Below, in pieces: positions 57,013 to 64,000 of a stretch of 64,000 bases of DNA; position 1 is the stretch's first letter; the number at the start of each line of letters is the position of its first letter. Position numbers and translations under genes: made by a program. The stretch comes from Halichoerus grypus (taxonomy: Eukaryota; Chordata; Mammalia; Carnivora; Phocidae), in NCBI RefSeq assembly GCF_964656455.1, contig NC_135719.1, forward strand, positions 80,199,562 through 80,263,561, in the 5' to 3' direction. Below the pieces are notes generated by a model, which saw nothing but the letters and a program-made list of their open reading frames with translations, had not been told where the DNA came from and searched no databases.

Positions 57013-58180
57013 TCAGGGCTTTACAAGAAACAAAGACTTCCTGATGGTCCAAGGTTCAACAGTTAAAGAGAGAACCGAAATCATGTGAGCTAGTCCAATT
57101 ATAGATAGCAAAGGTGGGGAGAGAGTGGGGACAGGGTTTGTGTAAAATTCATCTCAGGTTTTCAGTTCTGCCATTGCATATCAACTTCAGAAATGTGGAG
57201 GCCATGTCTCTAGAAATCTATTATACAGATAATTCTTGGAGCACAGGTAACAGTATAGGAATATTTCTGGGCATTGTGACCATGGAAACTAGACAGAAAA
57301 CATCCCGTTACCTGGTTTCAGTTGTTATGAATAAAAGCCCCCGAACCTACTGGCCTTGAAATTATTTCAGAACCCCAGATATCCTACCTTTTCATATATC
57401 TCTGCTGAAAGTGGAGGGAACAAGAAGAAAAAAAAAATAAGGAACAAAAATAGAAGGAAAGGGAGAGGACAGTATTGACTGTGACCAGCAACTTGTGGCC
57501 TGGCCAGACTCAGCTGTGTGGGTGAGCAGGGTGTCCACCGGTTGCACAGGAGAGGTGGAGAGGTGGAAATTAAATCAGAGGGGACATTATGCAGACATGT
57601 ATTTTTCACCAACCAAATTCTTGTTGGAATCATTTTTTGTGCAGATGGTGACTGCCTGTCTTGGTTCTAGAGCTCTCCTGATTTCAAGAAATTGAATTAC
57701 TTCTGCAATACACAATGCATGCTGTCAGATAGTTTTCCTTTATCAGTATTTTTATATAATTCTCACGTTGTCAAACTATGTAATTTGGGGAATGGAGTGT
57801 CTCTTTCCTACGATTCTTGAAGGTTCTGTGTAACCTCCTTTGAGACACTGACTCTTACGGAAAGATCATTCAGCTTTCCTCACACGCTAACCCACAAATC
57901 TTACATACAGTGTTTTAAGAAAAAAATCTCTTATATCTCCCTGTATTGGAAATATGGCACCTACCTCTCTGCCTTGTTGGCAAACACACTTGTGGAGAGA
58001 TTACTGTCCTGGGTCACTGTGGGTGGAGTCTTGAGTTCCGTGAATGACAGAGCTGAGGTGTGATTGGGGCTTAGTGGTTCTGTTGGAGGGGATTGAGTGT
58101 AAGAACACAATTTCTCTGGACCCAGGACTCTACACTCTGCAGGCTAGGGGTGTTAGTAATCTAGCCACTAAAAAAGAAAC
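57013..58180. other. 5' flank of TRAV22-like copy 4
   Basis: Unit 4 begins at about 57356. Inverted CCAAT motif at 58063-58067. No gene. Confidence 0.55.
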
Positions 58181-58702
58181 ATGAAGAGACACTGGCGAGC
58201 TCTTCTGGGGCTTCTGTGGGTCCGTGTTTGCTGTGAGTGTGGATTTTCTCAGGGTACTCAGGTGGAGTCCACAGCGCACAGTGGTGGTGGGGGGAGCTGA
58301 CAGATAACTCCTAGAAGGTCCTACATCATCAAGGGTGTTTCTTTGGATATTTTACAGGTTTGAAAATGACACCGGTGACTCCCCAGTCATATCATTTGTG
58401 TTTGTTTTTCCCTTTCCAAACAGGGGTGAGAGGGATGAACGTGGAGCAGAGCCCTTCAACCCTGAGCCTCCAGGAGGGAGCCAGCTCTACTGTGAAGTGC
58501 AATTTTTCTAGCTTTGTGAACGTGCAGTGGTTCCGACAGAACCCCGGGGGCGGCGGCCTCACCTCACTGTTTTACATAGCCTCGGGGATGAAGCAGAGTG
58601 GAAGGCTAAACTGCACAGTGAATGCTAAGGAACGGTCCAGCACCCTCCACATCACGGCCTCCCAACTGGAAGACTCAGCCACCTACCTGTGTGCGGTGGA
58701 GG
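58181..58702 (+). CDS. TRAV22: TRAV22-like T-cell receptor alpha V segment, copy 4 (intact, one codon shorter)
   Basis: The leader exon is 58181-58232 (MKRHWRALLGLLWVRVC), with donor GTGAGT at 58233. The intron is 191 bases and the acceptor CAG ends at 58423. The V exon 58424-58702 is 279 bases against 282 in the other three; one codon is missing in CDR1 (SFVNV before QWFRQ). It reads W-VRGMNVEQSPSTLSLQEG, Cys23 (VKCNF), Trp41, then LTSLFYIASG where the others have LTRLFYI, the extra FR3 cysteine and EDSATYLCAVE. The frame is intact. It opens unit 4, whose next V gene falls beyond the window. Confidence 0.9.
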
Positions 58703-58741
58703 CACAGTGCTCCCTGGTGATCTGCAGCCTGCACCCAAACT
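58703..58741 (+). promoter_or_regulatory. 23-spacer recombination signal of TRAV22-like copy 4
   Basis: Heptamer CACAGTG (58703-58709), 23-base spacer, nonamer ACCCAAACT (58733-58741). Confidence 0.92.
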
Positions 58742-59822
58742 GCAGCTGGGCCTGCACCCCAGCCCCCCCTGGGGTGGGCATTTGCCCCCGCAGGAATCTT
58801 TGCACATTTTCAGACTTTCAGATTTATGTTACAGCACTTTTTTCCCTCCAAAATTAGATCCATCAGGGCTTTCATTTCACTTGGTTTTCTTGCCCTTTTT
58901 CTTCCCAGAAAGCCCTTTGCCTGTAAAAATCTCTACCATGGAACCTTTGGAGCAAGTGATAGAAATGCCCATATTGATTGCCCCGGGAAAACATGTCCTG
59001 GGAGCTAGCATATAAATTATATGTAAATTACTCAAATGGAAAAGGCTTGAAAAAATAGATGGTCATCAATAGATAGAAAGAGATGACTAAATTTTTTAGT
59101 TACCTGTAGGTGGTTGTACTATCAAAGGATAGTAATGAGAACATGTGTAATGTTTTTTCCAGTCTGTATTCACCTTTTTCTTCTTGGAAATACCAATATA
59201 ATAAAATAATTTTATTGAGGGTCAGGTACTCTACTTATCCAATTACATATATTTTTTATTTCAGTAAGGTAATACCCTGTAAATAAGTACTTTTATTTTA
59301 TGCAAGAATAAATCAGGATTTTAGAGCATAAGTGCCTTAGTTGAGCTCATATTATTCCAGGGTGAGTGAATCTGAGATGACATAAGAGCTTATCCTCTGA
59401 GCACCTGATATAGAAGACTATAAAATCACAAAATCTGAATGATTTCTATTGATCAATTTGTACAATGTGTACACATATATCACTGACAGAGTATCCATTT
59501 CAGTCATTTCTAAATAGCACCTTGTGTGGAGGAGCTCATGGAAATTCTCATTCTGTTCCATGAAAATCCATTGCTCTTCCTTGCATTTTGAATGAATCTA
59601 TCACTCATGATTTTATAACATTATTCCCAGTTTGGAAAAGGGAGCAGAAAGCTTCCAGGACTACCCTAAAAGATCCCCATCTCTGCTGTAGCCGGAGACA
59701 AAGACTGCTGACCCCAAACCCAAGGTTGAAACTTGCATGTGCAAGTATTACAGCATAAACTGAAACCCAGCCTGCTCTGGTTTTTATTTTGATGAAAGGG
59801 CGTTAATAGGAAAGACTGAGCC
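58742..59822. other. 3' flank of TRAV22-like copy 4
   Basis: Homologous to 1415-2488. No gene seen. Confidence 0.5.
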
Positions 59823-60207
59823 CCTGAAAATTCAGGAGCTAAATGCACAGACTCCCTGAAGCTGGGAGCAGAGCCAGCTTCTTGAGCATGTGACCCGTGC
59901 AGTTACACAGCCCCCTGCTCTCCCAAGGAACCCTGCCCTTGGTTTAATGCTGTGACATCACTCTCTTGAAATTAATACTAATTTTATCCTTGTACAAGTG
60001 AGTCCATAAGTGGGAGGAACAGTGCCTGAGCAGAGGGGATATGCGGGGCAGCAGGACACAGGCGGGAACACACGCAGGCTCAGGCTCTGGGTCACAGCTG
60101 TGAGCTGAGCAGTTGGCAGGGCCACCTGTGGGACCTGCGCCTGCTTTGGACTAGCTGGGGCTTTGACAGGCAGCAAAGGGTGTAGTAAACATTGTCAGGA
60201 AATTACT
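59823..60207. promoter_or_regulatory. Conserved block downstream of TRAV22, copy 4 (possible cis element)
   Basis: Same block as 2489-2895, with GTGACATCAC, CAGCTG and CACCTGTGGG retained. About 20 bases are lost after the CRE-like site. Confidence 0.35.
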
Positions 60208-60258
60208 ACAAATTGAAAGTGTATACACGGACATTTCAATAAAGTAGTTTGGCAGTTT

Positions 60259-60456
60259 ATTTTTTAAAGATTTTATTTATTTATTTGACAGAGAGAGAGA
60301 CACAGCGAGAGAGGGAACGCAAGCAGGGGGAGTGGGAGAGGGAGAAGCAGGCTTCCCACTGAGCAGGGAGCCCGATGCGGGGCTTGATCCCAGGACCCTG
60401 GGATCATGACTTGAGCCGAAGGCAGACGCTTAACGACTGAGCCACCCAGGTGCCCC
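60259..60456 (-). mobile_element. Can-SINE, minus strand, with target duplication
   Basis: Repeat agtttggcagttt at 60246-60258 and 60457-60469. Head ends 'gccacccaggtgcccc'. Units 1-3 are empty at this place. Confidence 0.93.
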
Positions 60457-60561
60457 AGTTTGGCAGTTTCTTATAGAACTAAACATACTCTTACGGTATG
60501 ATCCAGCAATGGCCCTCCTGAGGATTTACCCAAAGGGTTTTAGAACTTATGTCCACACAGA

Positions 60562-60999
60562 TTCTTAATCTCAGGAAACAAACTGAGGGTTGCTGGAATG
60601 GTGGGGGGTGGGAGGGATGGGGTGGCTGGGTGATAGACATTGGGGAGGGTATGTGCTATGGTGAGCGCTGTGAATTGTGTAAGACTGATGAATCACAGAC
60701 CTGTACCTCTGAAACAAATAATACATTATATGTTAAAAGAAAAGAAGATAGTAGGAAGGGAGAAATGAAGGGGGGGAAATCGGTGGGGGAGACGAACCAT
60801 GAGAGACTATGGACTCTGAGAAACAGGGTTCTAGAGGGGAGGTGGGTGGGGGGATGGGTTAGCCCGGTGATGGGTATTAAGGAGGGCACGTACTGAATGG
60901 AGCACTGGGTGTTATACGCAAACAATGAATCATGTAACACTACATCAAAAACTAATGATGTAATGTATGGTGATTAACATAACATAATAAAAAAAAAAG
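60562..60999 (+). mobile_element. 5'-truncated L1 3' end, plus strand, with target duplication
   Basis: Carnivoran L1 3' UTR ending 'taacataacataataaaaaa'. Repeat cttatgtccacacaga at 60546-60561 and 61000-61015. Units 1-3 are empty here. Confidence 0.9.
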
Positions 61000-61400
61000 C
61001 TTATGTCCACACAGACTTGTACACAGGTGTTTTATAGCAGTTTTATTCATAATTGCCAAAACCTTGATGTAAGTTGCATGTCTTTCAATAAGTGAATGAA
61101 CAAATAAATGGTGGTACATCCAAAATGGAATATGATTTTGTGTTATAAAGAAATGAGCTATGAAGCAATGAAGAGATAGGGGAAACTTGTATGCATTTTA
61201 CTAAATGAATACACCTAATCTGAAAAGGCTACCTAAAGTATGATTCGGATCCTATGACATTCTGGAAAAGGCAAAACTATGGAGGCAGTAAAAGATTGTG
61301 GTTGCCAAGTGTAGAAGGGAGCAGCAGGGATGAAGAGCACAGAGAATACTTAGTGTAGTGAGCCTAGTCCCTACGATAGTATAATGGTGGATACATACTT

Positions 61401-64000
61401 ACCTTTGTTCAAACCTATAGAATATACAACAGCAGGAGTGAACCCTAGATCAACTGTGGGCTTTGGGTGATATGATCTGGCAGCATAGGCTCCTTCATTG
61501 TAAAGTGTGTCCGGGGGATGTTGACAATATGAGAGGCCATGCCTGTGTGGGGGCAGGAGGTGCACTGGATACTTCAGTACATGGGCCTCATTTTTATTTG
61601 AACTTGGTTGAGATGGTTGAAAAGAAGAAAGTCTTTGAAGAATTAAATTGAGAGAATGAAACTAATACGTATGAAGAGTTAAAGCATTTTAGATAAATGA
61701 TTCCCCTAGAAACGTTACCTAATGACACTTTTCCCCTGCTTTTTGAATGATGTTCCCAAGTTTTCATTTTGAAATGATCTCAAAAATTGTATAGATATCC
61801 GTGGCTGGAAATTTTGAAACTCCAAAGTAAAGTTTCAAGGAGAAAGCCAGAATCCAGTAAGCAATTAGACTGTTTTAAAAAGTGTTTCTCGCTTTCCGTA
61901 TCAGTAAGCTCATCCACCTCCCCTAGGTTGTCTCAACTGCAGAGAGTCCTTCTTTTTTCAGTAGGATATATAAATTATATGTAATAGATATATATAAGAA
62001 ATACATCTCCAGAAGAATATCCTGCTTACCCATAGTTTAGCCATGGAGCCCCCTGGTCTCACTGCCTGTGAAGGACTTTCCACTCAGTGAATAAATCCCG
62101 TTTTATTACATTTTTAATGGATTTAGTTCTCCTTGATACGTTATTGATCTTATAGAAGAAACGAAAATCCTGATAAGAGTTCATCCTGAGGACTGTATCT
62201 CTGCTTCTGAAGAGGCCTCAGCCATTGATTAAGATCATCCCCAGACCCACTAGATCACATGTAGCTGTGAAAATAGTCTTGGGGTTCCACGATGCAGGCA
62301 ATTCCATCCCACTCTGACACTTGTCCGCAGTGCACACAACCAGTCATCAATAAATATTTGCCTTGTAATATAGTACAAAAGAAATTTAGAGCTGGAGGCG
62401 CCCTTAGAAATTTTTGAGTCCAACTTTATTTTACACATCAGAGACTGTAACCAAGATAACAGTAAGAAACAATTAAGTAGTGAATGAGTGAGGTGAGAAA
62501 GAAAGTGGGTTTCCTCACTTCCTTATTGACATTCTTTCCACTCCTTGCTATAGGACCATCCTGCTTGGTTAAGAGAACGTGTCTAAGGCAAGCCCAGCCA
62601 CTTATTTTACACAAGAGAGACTGTTTCCAAGGTGACAGTATGGAACAATTAGGTAGTGAATGAGCTGGAGGGGAAAGACACAGGGTTTCTTCACTTCCTC
62701 TTTAGCATTCTTTCCCCTGCCTCCTTGCTGTAGGACCTTCGTGCTGAATAAAGAGAAAGTGTCTAATGCAAGCCCAGGCATTTATCTCTGCACTTTGGGT
62801 CTGAAAAAGTCATGGTCCCTCAGTTTGAATGCCTGAATGGAGAGTTCCACTTTGTGTAAATGTCTGAGACCTTGGGCAGGAAAGACAACTCAGGTTGAGC
62901 CACTGTTATTCTACCAGCAAACTCATGCATCACTCACTGTGTCTATTGAAGAAAGCCAAAGGTGATGGTGCCGTGTGAACACCGACATGTATTTCTAAGG
63001 ACTTTCCCCAAAATAGCAAATACATTTCTTATCCCAGGTGGACATCCCTTGAAAGCAGGTTGAGTATAATGAGTATAACTCACACATAGTGCAAAAAAGA
63101 TCATTGGAGTTGGAAGATTCCTGCAGCTGGCAGTCCATGAAGAAGGTAGATGAAGATTTTCCGGGCCAACACTTTGACCATAAGTACAACAATATTCTAT
63201 GAAATAATCAGGGAGCTGGGAATTTTGCCCAAGGGATGGCCTTATTTGTGCAATACTTAATGCATGGAAGAGCATTATTCATATGAATGGTCATATTCAG
63301 TCCATTACATTCCGTTCTGAGTGTCACACCTCAAAAGTGCAAATATTGATCTAAATATCTATCTCGGGTAAGAGGGAAATTTGCCAAAAGAACAGTTTGA
63401 GAATTCTTATTTAATGGGGAATGGGTGAGAGAGGAAATTTCTCCAAATCAAGAAGTTTTCCATACATAAAAACACATTTCATATATATGCATATATTTAT
63501 ATATTGAGTTGATATCCTTCACCATAGCTGTCTTTAAATCTTTCAGGGTGGGAGAGGTGGAAGGAAGATGAGTTTTATTCTTGGTCATTTCAGAGGATCC
63601 ATGAGTAGGAATCACAGGAAAGGGGCTTCCACTTTTGGAAATGAGGTAGTCTTGGTTCCCAGAAACCATTTCTCCTAATCAGTTCTTTAGGGCCAGTTTC
63701 CTGTTGGTACCATTCCTGGAGCACACACAATATTTATCCTTCCCCGGATTTATTCTCACAGAGGACGTCAGAAATTTCCAGAAATTAATGTAAATGAGAA
63801 AGGGGTTTTGGCAGAGAGAGATAATTCTGGAAACTCAAGGACTGGAGAACTTTATCAATGAGTCTTGGGGAAAGAACACTGTAGTGGTGTTTAGGTGAAA
63901 TATGATGGAGTATGGAATGTGAATTAGTGTTGGTCAGGAAGTGGGAAGCATGACAGGATAGATGGCGAATACTTTAGAGGAAATTCTCCTGAGGCTATGA
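61401..64000. other. Distal 5' flank of a further TRAV13 cassette (gene beyond window)
   Basis: Homologous to 17960-20783, without the two unit 2 SINEs. The window ends at the point matching 20783, about 1.05 kb short of the TRAV13 leader in unit 2. No gene lies within it. The minus-strand frame at 62943-63275 is not supported by the other copies. Confidence 0.6.
62424..62795. repeat. Imperfect tandem duplication of about 185 bp
   Basis: 62424-62607 and 62608-62795 are diverged copies of one stretch (both contain ttattttacaca, agagactgt, gaacaatta- and taggacc-type landmarks). Unit 2 has the stretch once (about 19386-19580). Confidence 0.7.

Larger units (their letters stand above)
60210..61400 (+). 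mobile_element. Old L1 ORF2 fragment, plus strand, broken by two insertions
   Basis: Paralog of 2930-3395, interrupted by the SINE at 60259 and the L1 3' end at 60562. Confidence 0.65.

Noticed and set aside
60549..60896. 115-codon open frame as a gene.
   Set aside because: It runs through an L1 3' UTR fragment flanked by a target duplication.
1..64000. TRD, TRAJ or TRAC elements, CRISPR arrays, or bacterial-type operons.
   Set aside because: All signals are 23-spacer V-type RSSs in vertebrate intergenic DNA; no 12-spacer J signals with FGXG codons and no direct-repeat arrays were seen.

Overview
The window is vertebrate germline DNA from the variable-gene part of a T-cell receptor alpha/delta (TRA/TRD) locus. 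Ten TRAV gene segments lie on the plus strand. Each has a short leader exon, a GT-AG intron of 0.12-0.19 kb, a V exon of about 0.28-0.30 kb and a 23-spacer recombination signal (RSS). By recalled family features they are four TRAV22-like segments (ATGs at 854, 15409, 36801, 58181), two TRAV13-like (21837, 41954), one TRAV14/DV4-like (43090) and three TRAV9-like (29393, 32749, 48495). No J, D or C segments are present.

The host is a carnivoran. About twenty tRNA-Lys-derived Can-SINE insertions occur on both strands. None has the dog-type SINEC_Cf head, so a caniform outside the dogs (bear, seal or mustelid group) is favoured. The species cannot be named from the sequence.

Layout: the window is a set of tandem, partly broken copies of one ancestral cassette, TRAV22 - TRAV13 - TRAV14 - TRAV9 - L1-rich spacer. 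Unit 1 (1-14563) keeps only TRAV22; TRAV13/14 and TRAV9 have been lost by deletions whose scars are visible near 3395 and 8047. Unit 2 (14564-35940) has TRAV22, TRAV13 and a local tandem duplication of TRAV9, but has lost most of the spacer. Unit 3 (35940-57355) has TRAV22, TRAV13, TRAV14 and TRAV9 and the full spacer. Unit 4 (57356-64000) starts with TRAV22 and is cut by the window edge about 1 kb before a predicted TRAV13. Leader spacing is 14.6, 21.4 and 21.4 kb.

Nine of the ten V segments look intact: leader, splice sites, Cys23, Trp41, Cys104 and RSS. The TRAV14-like copy reads through without a stop, but two small insertions throw CDR1-FR2 out of frame and remove Trp41. The segments would serve as alternative donors for V-J (or V-DJ) joining by RAG1/2 in developing thymocytes. 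Other items are a VAMP3 retrocopy with an intact reading frame in the second TRAV9 unit, and a 35-bp insertion matching the 5' half of tRNA-His, flanked by a 15-bp target duplication. The rest is mostly old L1 fragments, Can-SINEs and unrecognised intergenic sequence.
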